From: Cristatella mucedo
Taxonomy: Eukaryota; Bryozoa; Phylactolaemata; Cristatellidae
Assembly: GCA_009760855.2 (NCBI GenBank)
Contig: WPIO01000035.1
Location: 1,584,501-1,644,500, forward strand
Length of the DNA stretch: 60,000 nt
Direction: 5' to 3'
Part shown: positions 47,745-59,498 of the stretch, in pieces
How the letters are laid out: each line of letters opens with the position of its first letter
How positions within the stretch are numbered: the first letter of the stretch is position 1
Translations under genes and position numbers: made by a program
Notes under the pieces: model-generated
Databases searched by the model: none
Seen by the model: only the letters and a program-made list of their open reading frames with translations
Told to the model about the DNA's origin: nothing

Positions 47745-49400
47745 TGTATCTCGGTCTGTAACTGAAAAAAAAACGGTACAGACTAAGTGGGTGTTACACA
47801 GTAGAGTTGTGTAGCTCACTCAGAGCCTAAGCAGGTTAAGGTATGCAGTCGGTAGCGGAACGACTTTATCTCGCATAAAAAAGGAAAAGTGAGAAGCATA
47901 ACAAATTTAGGAGGCAGTAGAGGTAGTGATAAGAACGCAAGCAACAGCCCAGGAAGCCTGAAAAGGATGAGTCATCGTTGGGAGTATGGGAGTAGTTCTC
48001 GTTGCATAAGAATTATTGAAACGAGTTCCACAATATTGAACCATCAGAGCTAAAGCTTCTGTGGCCAACGGTCTTTAAGCGGAAGAATAGAACGGCTACT
48101 TCATTGTCCATGCAGAACTTGAGGACGCTGAAGTGGGTGAAACTGATGCAGCAGTTCAGATAGATACGAAGGAGCTAAGCAGTCACAGGCCTTGTGGGTC
48201 ACCTTATGAACTTTTCTCTGTACCTTTTGATCAACTGGCAGCCGACACAGCTCTCTTAGCAAATAATACACGAGATCACGGCTCTCGGACTAGAAAACTA
48301 GCCTCTCAGCAATATTAATAGCAACCTGCAGTGGCCTAGTTGATTTCTTTAGTAGCAGCGTCAGAAGGGAATAGCAGCAATCAAGCCGAGCCTGAACTGA
48401 GGACTTAGTTAATTTCCAGCAAACCACTGCAGAAGACAGCTCGTAATCTTAGAGTGGGATTGAAGTTGATAGCAGGAAGCAGAAGCAGTCTTCTGAATGA
48501 AGATTTTGAAATTAAGCAGCTGTTGTAAAATGCACCAAAGTTTTGAGCTCATGCTGATGGTCACACTACAGCATCAACTGTTAGATGAGCGAAACTTCTT
48601 AATCCCGCCACATGCTCGTGGGGTCTTATGCATAGCACTTCATTTGTATAGTCATTCGGTTTCATGTAGTATTCCGACATCCAGAATCTAATGTGGACGA
48701 GGCAAGCGTTCAGTGTATCAGCTGCTGCAGCAGATACCGGCGGTTTGAATGGCAAAGGCAGCTGAATATCGTTAGCATAATAGTGTTATCCGTTTCCATG
48801 GGCCATAATCACTTTTCCCAGGGGTTGAGTTCAGTTGGAAAACTGCAAGCGACCGAGAAAGGACCGTTGAGGGACTCCACAGATGACCCGTTTCGTGTGT
48901 TAGACCTGACCCCAGCACGACGCCTATTAAACACGATCAGACAGATCGGCATTTTAAATTGCTCAAGTAGAACTTCGTCGCCAACGGTGTGGAAAGCAGC
49001 TGGTCGATCTAGCAGAGCTAAGGCTGTAATAATATCGTCATTGTTGCCACATGAAATATCGTGGTTAACATGGAGGAGGGCAGTTTCAGTGGAGTGCTGC
49101 GTCTTGAACACTGACAGAAATGTTTCTGTCATTTAGTTCGTTCTAATATGTGCAACCACCTGCTTAGCAGAAGGATTTTCAAGACTCTTAGACAAGAAAG
49201 GGAGAAGGGAAACAGAGTAATAGTGGACAATGACCTCTGTCTCTAATCCAGACTTTTGAAGTATGAGTCTGACTAGGGCCAATCTGAAGGACACGGGTAC
49301 ACCCTATTTTCCAGAGAAGCATTAGGAATTTCTGTTTTAACAGGGCTAAGTTGTTCAACCAGTGAAAGCCACTGAGATCAGAGTATAGGGTTTTCTAGAG
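47745..49400 (-). pseudogene. decayed LINE (family B) from RT N-terminal part to 3' end, reverse
   Basis: Reading from the right on the minus strand: SLLSKSLENPSAKQ near 49190; MTETFLSVFKTQHSTETALL near 49130-49070; NDDIITALALLDRPAAFHTV and GDEVLLEQF near 49040-48960. The polymerase core beyond is too worn to recognise. Then the family-B 3' region runs from about 48060 to the left end near 47745 (AATGTATCTCGG). The right end at about 49400 is an estimate. Confidence 0.75.
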
Positions 49401-50231
49401 ACGATTTTTTTACTGAACTTTATTAGGTTGCCACATCGCACGCAGAAACATCGGAAAGCATTCACATAAGCTCATCGTAAAAATCGACTCTAAAAGTGCT
49501 AGAAGTACTAAATATCTCTTAAAAGATATAATTAGTAATCACATGTGTGCGAAAATTATATTTTTTGTCACCGGACCAAATAAAAATCCATGGCTCCATT
49601 ATTTTGTAAAGCTCCTCCAGTAACCTATTAAGAGAGAAAAACACGAACAATTTTTTGGGTTAATGCAAACTCAAATTTCAACTTGCCTAAGCTCAAAACG
49701 ATTAATAGGATACTCACTTTGAAGAGGAAGTTCCGTGACGTTTAACCGAGCTTTAAAGATCGCAAAACTAGATAGAGCTTATAAGAGAGCCCAGCCAGAT
49801 TTTTCGAATTATTTGACGACTCTTGATTGCAAATGTGTTCCAAATGATCATACTCTTACTGTTCTATTCCTAAATGCTAACAGTTCATCGCATCGTAAGT
49901 CTAATGCATAAGTTTATGTACTTTTTTGACTAATTCAACATTAACTCATACCTGATTTATTTGGTCATGATACATCTCCAATCATTTTCTGGTTGTTGTG
50001 TAAGTTGTGATTGCAATTCAAAATAATTTAGCTTAACTCGTTTCTGCAAAATGCCACCGCCAATACAAGTCGAAGTAGTTATTATTTGTCACCCAGCAGC
50101 TGGAATTAAATGTACTCGAAATTAATTCTGGTGCAATTAAAGTTCCAGGTGGGAAATGGCTGGTAATATATTTTATCACTATGTAAATGGCTTTACGTAT
50201 TAAAGTATAAATGTGTATAATTATTTTGTAT

Positions 50232-50356
50232 AGAGTCCTAAGAAAACTTAATCTCTATTCAGGTGCTTTAATTATGAGTCGGAGCTCGTGGCTACGACAT
50301 CAGCCATTCCTTGGTCAGGGCAAGCACGTTAACCACTCGACCAAAGCAGCTAACCA
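50232..50356 (-). mobile_element. tRNA-derived SINE1 copy, reverse
   Basis: Minus strand: TTTGGTCGAGTGGTTAACGT (A box), GGCTGATGTCGTAGCCACGA (B-box region), then tail AAAGCACCTGAATAGAGATT. Nearly the same as the 41.5-kb copy. It lies about 300 bases upstream of the Ig exon at 50658. Confidence 0.8.
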
Positions 50357-50657
50357 AACTGATGGCAAATATAAGACAGTGCAAGCTTTAATATAAATAT
50401 GCAACCTAATTTAAGTATTGTTTGAAGTTTTTCAATAACAATGTATGTCCAGGTGCACTTATATTGAGTGGAGTATGAAAAAGATTGATTAAAAGCAGAT
50501 TTGCCCTTAATTTAGAGTGGACTCTTTAATATACGGTAACTACGAATGTACTGCAAATGTAATTTAATTCAGTAAAACATGGGATTGTCGTTTCTATGCA
50601 AGCTTGATATTGTAAGGGTATGCTTGATTAGCTTCAGTAGACTATTTTCCTTTATAG

Positions 50658-51038
50658 AAAGGCCGTGTGTTCGGATAGGTCAAAGGGCTCAGCAGGAGAA
50701 TCACTGGTTTGGAGGACTTGCCTACTTTGCTTGCTGTGAATGCTTATCTTGGGCATCCTCCGACGTTTATAAAACCATCGTGAAATGGGATGCCGTCGGA
50801 CGTATATCGGAGAATCCTAACAATAGTGAACTTATCAACTATGGAAGTAATCACAGTCTCCATGTTGGAAAACCTGAGTGCAGCCTGAGATCCACTTTCA
50901 TTTTGCCTCAGTGGACAAAGGCGGGAAGTGAAATAAAAATTGGTTGTAAAATAGACGTGTCGTACAAGCTTTCTACAAGTCACAACCATCCTAAAATTTG
51001 GTTACCATCTCAGGAGATACACAAAAGAATAAAACAAG
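50658..51038 (+). CDS. Ig-like exon with Cys-rich B strand (open, phase 1 at both ends)
   Basis: One Ig-like extracellular domain. A polypyrimidine acceptor (ATTTTCCTTTATAG) precedes 50658; the donor is ACAAG with GTGAAT cutting after 51038. Both phases are 1; it is 381 bp, 127 codons, no stop. Counting from codon 50660, YFACCECLSW puts Cys at 25, 26 and 28. KW at 42-43 is the C-strand Trp, 15 residues after Cys28, the same spacing as in the exon at 3558. STFILPQW then SEIKIGCKID (Cys96) are the E and F strands. There is no DxGxY before Cys96. It resembles the exon at 59154 (CLCSLFW, GIKW, EIKVFA). The frame could read on past 51038 to TAA at 51061, but the symmetric phase favours splicing. 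Confidence 0.65.
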
Positions 51039-51969
51039 GTGAATTTAACCTCAATGCTTAAAGTTAACCCTGCCAACTCATATTTTGCATTGTGCTATGA
51101 TAAGTAGAGTTAACCCTTTAGTGAATGACTTCACAGGTAATGAGTTGGTAAAGAAAAAGTTTTACCAGTATTTAGTCCTGCAACGATGTAAGCTATTTTT
51201 TGGTGTCGAAATTGTTTCCTTATTTTCAATTAGTGTGAGCTAATGCCATTGACTGTTGAAATACCGTTGCTTAAACTATCAAGAACCCGCCTAAAATGGA
51301 AAGTAATCAGCACTTGTGAATATTTTTGCTGATTCCAAAAGGAATGAAAGATAAAGTAGTACCGTGTAATTTAGTAAATTCTGTAATTGCACAATTATTT
51401 CATATTGCTTATTTACTCATGTCAAGTAAGAAATTAATACTGCATCTCAATTTTTTTTGATTGGTTAATCAACATTACGTACCTAAAATATTCTCATTGA
51501 GAAGATGCATGTTTCTGTTACATTGCCTACTCTTTATAACAAACCACCCAAGATGTGATTACTACTAACCAAAACCACCCACTATAGCCAAGAAGATAAA
51601 TAAAACAAAGTAGGATATGATTTTGTGGTTGTAATATTTTACTTATGTTTTTTAGCATCTAAGCAAAAATGCTTAAATTTTAAGTTCCCTCTTCCATCTG
51701 CAAGCGTCAAGTCATATCGTCATATCATTCATATATTTCATGCTCAATACAAGTAAGGATCACTGAAACCCTTTTGAACTATGACTTTAATAAGAACATA
51801 GATGAGAAATGTAATCTGCTAGTAGCTGAATTGACAGCCTCGTGTTTATGCTTCAAGTGACCGCATTAGCCACCATCTGTGATAAAATTAGTGACCTCAC
51901 AATCATTGCATACTGCTGGCCGAAAAATAAGGACTGTGATAAATTTTAAGATCTGGGTACAGCAACTCA
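51039..51969. other. probable intron, nothing recognised
   Basis: AT-rich. No TM exon or Ig exon was found here despite a specific look for a helix followed by a basic stop-transfer. Confidence 0.45.
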
Positions 51970-52599
51970 CTCCTAGTGCCTGGAGATAACAAATACAAGA
52001 GAAATGCATAGTTCAAATTCAGAAACCATCTAAAAGAAATGAAGAAGCAAACATAACTAACGAACATTTCAAAATGCACAGCTTTATATGTTGTGATAGT
52101 TTATATGAATATGGCAATAGCCATCCATGCACACAGTTGGGCTTGGTCACAATCCATGATGTTGGGAAAATTAAAAAAAAAATGCGGGTTACAATTACAT
52201 TTAAAAGTACCGATTCATGATGAAATTGGAATATTTTGGTAAATATAGCTCGAAAAAGCTATCATAGAAATTTACATAACATTACCATTATGCTCAAAAT
52301 AGTAAATTGGATTACAGGGCTCTTTGTATAAGAATAAATAGTTGGTACTTGAATTAGTTGAGCATTCGTTAGCATCTACTTTGGATAAAAAAGATATGAA
52401 AGCTGCCATTCTGCCAATATCAAGATTAAGTTGTTTTAGCATTAATAATACGACCAACCTTAATTGTATTATGTGTAGTCATAATCTAAAGCCGATTGTA
52501 TTTGGCTGATGAATCCAAAAACATTAAAGGAGCTAATCATTTTCCTGGAATATTTAAAAGGTTCGGCTTACAAAATATAATTAAATATAAGGCATTTGA

Positions 52600-52742
52600 A
52601 TAGCGCCCCAAGAGAACTTAATCTATATCCAGGTGCTTCACATATGCCTCTGGGCTAGAGCCTCAGACATCAGCCAAACCTCATTCGGGGGGGGGGAGGG
52701 ATGGTGAGCAGCTTAACCGCTGGACCAAACCAGCTCGCATCA
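52600..52742 (-). mobile_element. tRNA-derived SINE1 copy, reverse, with poly-G run
   Basis: Minus strand: GAGCTGGTTTGGTCCAGCGG head, GTCTGAGGCTCTAGCCCAGA, then AAGCACCTGGATATAGATTA and AGTTCTCTTGGGGCGCT. A run of about ten G (plus strand) near 52688 lies inside its tRNA-like part. It is absent from copy 1 of the paralogous block. Confidence 0.8.
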
Positions 52743-53879
52743 CTGCAGCTGATCAAATACTTAGTCATGGAACTTTGTTTGTCTACCTTTAAAATGATCC
52801 GTTGAGAGTTAATCTTGTTCAGTGGGTTGAAGAAATATCTCTGTTCCATGCTAGCCTATATCTGGAGGATACAATAAATATCCATTTCACAGCACTGCAC
52901 TGTGGTCATGCAGGGAAAAGCGGTTGGCAAAGACAGGCATTTTCTACATAGTAGCGACCCAAAGGCAATTCAGGATTAAGTTTTTCTGTTCATACATTTT
53001 ATAACCCTAAGAAGCTGAAGTAAAAAAAAACTCGGATGCATTGAATTTTCAAACTAATTCATAAGCTGCAAGTAGTTTGCTTCCTTTTCTGGAGCTTTGA
53101 ATTAGCTTCTCTAAATCGAAGCGAGGCACTGACACAATGTTAATAACATTACTTAGAGTTATTACTTTGTGCTGCATAGAAATGAAGTATTTTTATTAAC
53201 TTTAAAAATAGGGGAAAAACAAAAAATCACTTTGGAGTATGTGAAGGTATCCTTTATTTGCCATATTTATCATATAGCAAAGTAATCTTAATTTTAAAGA
53301 CATATAAGAGCTTTAATTAATATTGACATGCCGATAGCAAAACAACTTTATAGGTATTTGTTAGCAGAAGGCAGGCCATGGAATACAGTTCTTTGAAACT
53401 AAAGAGTATCTTAAGGTAAAATATGTATTGTTATTTTAACCGGAAAGAAATCGTATTACCTTGTCTTAGCTAATACTTTACAATCGTCTTCTTAAATTGA
53501 ACTGGATGCTGGTGGTTTTTACTTATTAATTGATCTACTTACTTTTACCTTCAGCGAGTTTATACTTCACGAGACACATCAATCCCATGCAGAAAAGGAA
53601 GTTTATCAAGAACTTACACTGTCTGAAGGTTTATTTTACCGTAGGTCAATAAAACAGGTTGTTTTACAGCTTGATAAAGCTGAATACAAACAATCTTGGC
53701 TACATTAAGACTATAGTAATGAAACACATAGCATTTTAATATTCCTAGTGACGATATTTAGTCAATATATTGCTCATTAACGGGAATCTTGAACGGGATA
53801 TTTGCTTTAAAAATACACGGTATTTATAGCTACCATGTCAGCAAAGCAATACCCAGTAAGACGTTTTAATATATTAATA
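52743..53879. other. AT-rich DNA, no gene seen
   Basis: This lies within copy 2 of the paralogous block and has no clear counterpart in copy 1. No exon or transposon motif was recognised. Confidence 0.45.
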
Positions 53880-54154
53880 GGCCATCCGCGGAAAATATTG
53901 GAAGATTTTCAATACTGCTCTGACAGGAGTCTTCAAGATAATCAGTTTGGAAAAATGACAAAATCAAATACTAAACATCCTTTTATGTTTGACTGATGAT
54001 TTTGAATTTCATGTCCTAACCTAAGGATACAATGGTTACATTTTACAAAGCCGCCCAGGTATACGAGTAAGGAGTACAAAACCTTGTTAATGTAAAGTGC
54101 AAGAAAAGTAAAGGCATCCAAAACTCATACTTCCGTCACTATGTAATTCATTTC

Positions 54155-54295
54155 ATAGTGCACTAAGAGAAACTGATCTCGATTCTGCCTCATCGGAATT
54201 ACGAAGGTGCTCGACCCCTTGACCTCAGAAAGGTTGCAATGCAGGAGCTTGTGCTATCTAGTTTACATTTCTGCCACTGGTATAGTCTGCCATTG
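54155..54295 (-). mobile_element. tRNA-derived SINE1 remnant, paralogous to 10835
   Basis: GTGCACTAAGAGAAACTGAT, CTCGATTCTGCC, GGTGCTCGACCCCTTGACC and CTAGTTTACATTTCTGCC follow SINE1 order in reverse. Paired with 10835-10975 by position and sequence. Confidence 0.55.
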
Positions 54296-55089
54296 CAAGT
54301 GAAACTATGATTTGTAGAAAAATACAACACATGGCAGATCTAGTGAAGTTGCACTTATCAGTACTGATTTAAAATGAAAAATTATTATACCCTGTCTGAG
54401 TAATTGAAAAACTTAAATGATTATACATTTGTATGGTGATTAAAATTATCTCTTGTTGAAGATACTACATAAGCTGATCCCTCACACATTAATGTTAATT
54501 TTTTGCAGCCGTAATACTTTAGATGCATGTCCTTGTTTTTGCAGCCTTAGTACTTTAGATGCCTGTCTTTGTACTTAATTAGTAAACACAGCAATTTCAG
54601 CAGTAACCCTAAAGGATCTCATGATTACCTATCCTTGTGCTCGTCTTATCTCATTCAAAGTTTAGCTGCCCACTAGTTTGATTATTTATATGTCATAAAT
54701 ATTATTTGGCTAATAATTGGGCAACTGTAAAAAATGATACATAAAGAGTGAGGAACTTCTAATAAATATCTAATTCCCTGCTAACTTCATGCCTGCACGT
54801 ACCTGCTGAAAATCACAACGTTACCGACTAATAGATGCTCACTAGCCATCAGTAATAAATCGCATATTTATTTTTTATTAAATAATGAGTGAGAGCAAGA
54901 TCAGATAGAACAACATTGTTTGAGGACGATTTGTTTAATATACGTCACACTTTCAAGGAAGAAATGGTAAACTTGGAGATGGCTATTACTGAAAGCTGCT
55001 CAAAGGTTGATCAAGACAAGTGGAGATATCAGCCCGTGTCTGCAATAAAAGAAAAAAAATATATATATATTATAACACATCTGAGGAAG

Positions 55090-56639
55090 TTATTTTGCAG
55101 ATGTAAGTAGCTTTGCAAGAGTTAGGTATATGCTTGGCTAGCAAAGTTATTGGCTCCATGCAAGGTCTTGGCATGCACAAGGAAATACAGGTTGAATAAC
55201 AGGGACTTACTTAATGCTACGATGAATAGGTGAATTGGTAATTTCTTTTTAAAAAGGGGTCTAGTTCGGGGATATCATGAGATAGTCAGGTGTGTATTTC
55301 AAGATTTGGTAGCATATGAACTAAAGGCACGGTCTATACAGGATTTCAGGTTTGTAGGATGCAAAAGTAAACAGTTCGTCTCTGAAAAGCTGTTGGTTCG
55401 ATGCCTAGTCTCGTAGGACGATAGGCCTGATAGGTAGACTGTAGTAAAATAATAAAGGGACCTTAAGGTGATTTGACATAACCTTTAAGTCAGTGCCTTG
55501 CTTGACTGGCAGAGAGTGCATGTCAGCGGAAAGTGTTGTGATGTGATCACTGCGACTCTCACAGACAAAGCCCATTTATGGAGTTCTGCACCACATGTAA
55601 TCACCGGGTTTCAGAGGCCGGTAGACCAGCAACGGGGACTTACAGTAGTCAAGGCGGCATGTTGCATATGCTTGGAGAAACTTTCATGTCGTATGCTTGT
55701 CTAAAAAGCCTAAATTTCTGCATTGCCGTGTAGCTGGATATAGGCAAACATGATTGTGGAGCTGATATGCTCTTCTGACGAAAGATCACGTAGGAACTTG
55801 ACACATAAATTGCGTGCACATTTGACATTGGGTATACTGGTAGAGCCGATTTGGAGCATTTGCGTTTCCAAGTTCCGAATCTAACTGGGTCATCCTATAA
55901 CTAGTAAGTTAGTTTTGGACGCTATTTATGGCAAGAAAGGATTACAGAAAAGGTGCAATATAGTTCCATCTTCATAGAAGTGAAAGTCTAGATGGCATAT
56001 GAAAATCACATCGACAACAGGAAGAGTAGAGGCATAAAAAAACAGAACCAGGCACTGATTGTTTAGTTTTCGGCTATTTCAGATGTTCTTTGGTTGATTT
56101 TCGTTCATTCGCATCAGTACTCCAGAGTATCCCAATGAGATTGGACCAGAACCAATGCAATGCAGTGCCAATCATGCACAGGCAGCATGAGATGCACTCA
56201 AGATGGTCGACACGATTGATAATATCTCGAGGAAAAGAGATCGATAGTAAGCTATAGCAAAACAGGCCAAGATACTGAACCCGTGTCTGCTTTGCTAAGT
56301 AGGCCGCCTTATACCCGAAATGGTGAAAACTCCTTGGAGTGTTTAGCTCTAAAAATAGACTGGACATAACTAGCAATGCTTTAAGTTTCAATGTACGTGT
56401 TCAGATCGTGTGCAGCGAGTCGTCCAAGAGTCTTCGACAATAATGGTAGAATGAAGACTGGTTGGTAGTTATCAAAAGTCTCTCGGTCTAGTGTTGCTGT
56501 CTTGATTAGTGGGCTGACTGCTGCCCTTTTGGGAGATCCTAGGACATGACCTTGGAGCTATTGCTTTATACAGATGCTAATTTTGTAAAGCAACATCAGA
56601 TCTATGCATCGAAGAACTAGAACAGTGGGGGTTAGGTCC
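55090..56639 (-). pseudogene. decayed LINE, RT domain to 3' UTR, reverse
   Basis: Reading from the right on the minus strand: AAVSPLIKTATLDRETFDNY then FILPLLSKTLGRLAAHDL (about 56540-56410), the RT N-terminal motifs LDxxxxxNYRPVSxLPFLSKxLE in altered form. Next come DIINRVDHLECI and GTALHWFWSNLIGILWST (about 56220-56110), corresponding to FDTIDH and the WFxSYL stretch. Worn downstream sequence follows, with a family-A type 3' UTR near 55100-55280. The right part of the same element continues beyond an insert at 57006-58000. Confidence 0.75.
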
Positions 56640-57005
56640 AATAGAGAAATTGTCTGGTACGATTAGGAAGACTGCTGGCGACAGAAGCTTTAGCTCTGCA
56701 AGTCTTAAACTGTGGAATTCGCTTCCACGACTCTCGTGCAACGACCACTACTTAATTGCTCTCGACCATGGCTCACCCTTTCAGTGGTCCCGAGCTAATA
56801 CTTCCACACTACTAACTACCTCAGCTGCTCTTCTGAGTCTGCTGTGTTTCCAACGTTCTCTGTGTTTTGCAAGAGGTAGTCTGTTGGCTACAGAATGGCC
56901 ACTGAAAGCTGCTTATTCTGTGAGTGCACTATACAAGAGTCTCCTGAGTAACATCCCCATAGTTTTTATGGAGTTAGAGACGGTGATACGGTACATTACA
57001 TTAGA
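56640..57005 (+). mobile_element. family B LINE 3' end inserted in the reverse LINE
   Basis: Forward copy beginning near ACTGCTGGCGACAGAAGC with the C-terminal motif GDRSFSSASLKLWNSLPRL, then the family-B 3' region to GATACGGTACATTACATTA. It splits a reverse LINE whose linker lies to the right and RT to the left. The reading frame stays open to 57087, but that is element-derived. Confidence 0.8.
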
Positions 57006-58000
57006 CTTGAACTTCCAGGCGAAGCCACCAGAGACCCCTTTGAATGCAGACGTTATGGTGCTCAAGGAATTGACGGGCATCATGTAGCTGGGTGGCAGCT
57101 GCCATCGTAGTGGTGGAATCCCTGAACCTGCATGTTTCCTTGAAAACTAATTTAGAAAAACGATCACCTAGATCAGGACTTGAATTATTAGGGAAGGATG
57201 TAAGCTGGCAGCAGCTCAGGAATGATCAATCGTATACATCAAAATTTTCAGATTAAGCATCTATGACTCACTAATATTTTATTTTCCAGATTTGGCCTTT
57301 GCTAGAATTTGCTAGTACCAAAAAAATTAGCCCTCAAGCACAGGTAAACGGAAAGCAATTACTGATATTTCGTATGCTTTTTAAAGCTCCCGCTTAAATG
57401 AATAAACTACATTATTGTATTAGGTAAACCATTAGCCGTTTGGGAAAGGGCTCACAGTTCACTTAGCCAGAGTCTCGAAATCATCTAGAATGTCAGTTAG
57501 TGTGGCGTTTTCGATATTTAACAATGATGAAATGTCGGAGAGAGACTGAGCAGCAACGGCAAAGCAGATGTTGTCGCACGGAAAGCATTGATATCAAGAG
57601 TCTTGAGGTTTCGCACATCACAGGTGATTGTAGATGAGGAGGATACAAAGCCCACCCACTGTAGACTGAATGAGATCCGTGCTTGGCCAGATAAGGAGGA
57701 TTATGCAATAATCGCTGTTAAAAAAGTTCTGGATATGAGAAAAACTCGTCTAACATGTTACCATTGATGATAGTAATGCCATGCACTCGAGCTACAAGAG
57801 AAAATTAGTCGGTCAAAGCACAAAATTTAGTGCTGAAAGCTTTAGATGAGTTTTCGAAGTGACTATTAAAATAGGGCATACATAGGAAGGATCTATTTCC
57901 TGTCCTCATAATTGAAAAGAGATCTCAGATATCGGACATAAGGGAGGACTTAGTGCTTGATAGGCGATAGACTACTGCTATCATCGGTAGGTTGTTGAAG
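57006..58000 (-). pseudogene. upstream part of the reverse LINE: EN-RT linker
   Basis: On the minus strand, CDVRNLKTLDINAFRATTSA (about 57620-57560), followed by SDISSLLNIENATLTDILDD in shifted frames, corresponds to the region between endonuclease and RT in L2/CR1 elements (R-x-L-K-x-I-D-x-x-x-F, then L-x-x-Y-N-x-T-L-x-x-x-L-D). This is the most 5' LINE coding sequence in the window. I did not find the endonuclease domain. The right limit is uncertain. Confidence 0.6.
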
Positions 58001-58619
58001 TGAAATCAAAACCATCAATTTTAACTACTACTTCGAACTTCCTGCAAATGGCTTGAGGTGTAATTTTTAGCAATCGACGCTAGCATCTCTAACACTAGTT
58101 TAAATTGATCTTGAAGAGTGAAAGAATGAGAAACTAGTCATGTGAGGTCATGTTTTGTCGGGCAGTGTACCAATTTGTAGACAAGTTATGGTAAATGAAA
58201 GTGGTTCGAGAGCATTTTTAGAAATAGGCTCTATTATTATTACAGTTTATTGCAAATTGAGCGAGTATTTTAAAGACAAGCTTTAAATTTGGCCACTGCA
58301 GTTATTGCAGGCCTGATGAGCACTAGACTAGAGAGATTGAAAATCATAAATACAGGTTGTATATATGTGCATGGGAAATATGACCTTTAAAATGAGATTG
58401 TAAACAGTGAAGGAACGATATTCCTTGCTTTCTCTGAGAATCTTCTAAAGTGAATATAATGTTTTTGAATGTCTACTCGAAAATAGAACAGCTTATGTTG
58501 AAATCACATCTGTCACCACATGTCCTTTAATATTTGCATGGAGTCAACGTTTATTTTTCAGAAGCAGCCTCTTACTAGAATACAACAGCAATAAAGTCAA
58601 GGCTGAACTGGCTATGTAA
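58001..58619. other. no gene seen
   Basis: Partly weakly similar to 11.6-12.1 kb, as expected from the paralogous block; otherwise unassigned. Confidence 0.35.
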
Positions 58620-59153
58620 CATAGCTTACTATGGGCCAGCGTAAGCAGATGCATGCCATTTTGACCGACAATAGTATTTAGCTCAAATGACCTTGAACGG
58701 TTTCTGAGTTGCTTAAGCTCGCAATGAGCTCAGTTCAAATTAACTATACTAACAGCAACTACTAATGTAATTTTCTAGTTTACTTATTAGCTCTTAGTAG
58801 TTATTAGTTCGTTAGTCCTTATATCTGTTCCTCATGTCAGTATTGTCGTATTATCTTCATTATACTATTACAGCTTTGCAGCAGGGTCAGGGAAATGATT
58901 TCCAAGCGGTACGAGAAATAAGCAATATATTTCCAACTTTGCTTACATTACCACAGTTGAACTTACATTTCGAAGTGCTAGCGCTTCTTAAATGTTCTCA
59001 CCTAAAGATTTCAAAAATGTTTAGCCTGCCATTTTAGCAGATTAAGCTGCTAAAATCTCTTATGAGCTGCAGAGAAATAATTAGGCGAAAAAGAAAGTAG
59101 AAGTAAGCAACAACAATTTTTAAGCAGGATGTTTTTATCACGCCTGTCGGCAG

Positions 59154-59498
59154 CAAGTGACACTAAAGACTTCGAAAGATGCAGAAGGACAAATATTGCG
59201 AATACAATCAATTGGAAGCAGATGCAGATCGGAATGCTAGTTTTCACATCAGACCGGTGTTTATGTTCACTTTTTTGGCACGACAGTGTTTTCACTGGGA
59301 TAAAATGGGAACACGAGGGAGCCAATGATCAAACTATAAACTTTCCTATACCAGTAATAACGTGACAAAAGTCGAGGAGAAAGCTACTTTCACCCCACCA
59401 AGCTAACGCGAAACTAACTCTTCTTAAGAATGAATATGAAATTAAAGTATTTGCAGATAATGGACAGGAACCTCTCGCTGTCAAGAGCAAGGAGCAAG
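59154..59498 (+). pseudogene. Ig-like exon, nearly intact but probably dead
   Basis: Paralogue of the exon at 50658 and of the broken exon at 12752. The acceptor CGCCTGTCGGCAG precedes 59154 and opens in phase 1. Counting from codon 59156, GMLVFTSDRCLCSLFW (Cys35, Cys37, Trp41) and GIKWEHEG (Trp51) match YFACCECLSW and IVKW of the 50658 exon. After an in-frame TGA (59363-59365, codon 70) the same frame continues as AKLTLLKNEYEIKVFADNGQ. EIKVFA aligns with EIKIGC, so the F-strand Cys is Ala. At the expected end (59498) the donor reads CAAG/TCTTAA instead of CAAG/GTGAA, so GT is lost. Length to that point is 345 bp, 115 codons. One stop, one lost Cys and one lost donor together argue for a pseudo-exon. 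Confidence 0.6.

Larger units (their letters stand above)
51970..59498 (+). repeat. old paralogous block, copy 2
   Basis: Colinear with 10023-13412 but more than twice as long, because of a reverse LINE at about 55.1-58.0 kb and other additions. It ends in the Ig exon at 59154, matching the broken exon at 12752. The SINE remnant at 54155 sits at the same place as the one at 10835. Confidence 0.65.

Noticed and set aside
48693-49136. 147-codon plus-strand open frame
   Set aside because: It is the antisense of the LINE RT motifs read on the minus strand (HSTETALL and following).
54889-55110. Open frame of 73 codons with a coding-like composition (TFKEEMVNLEMAITESC) and a GTAAGT at its end
   Set aside because: The possible donor lies at or inside the end of the reverse LINE at 55.1 kb. 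The acceptor is poor, and the paralogous stretch near 11.4 kb has stops.
56650-57087. 145-codon open frame
   Set aside because: Begins with the LINE motif GDRSFSSASLKLWNSLPRL and then reads through element 3' sequence; not a host gene.
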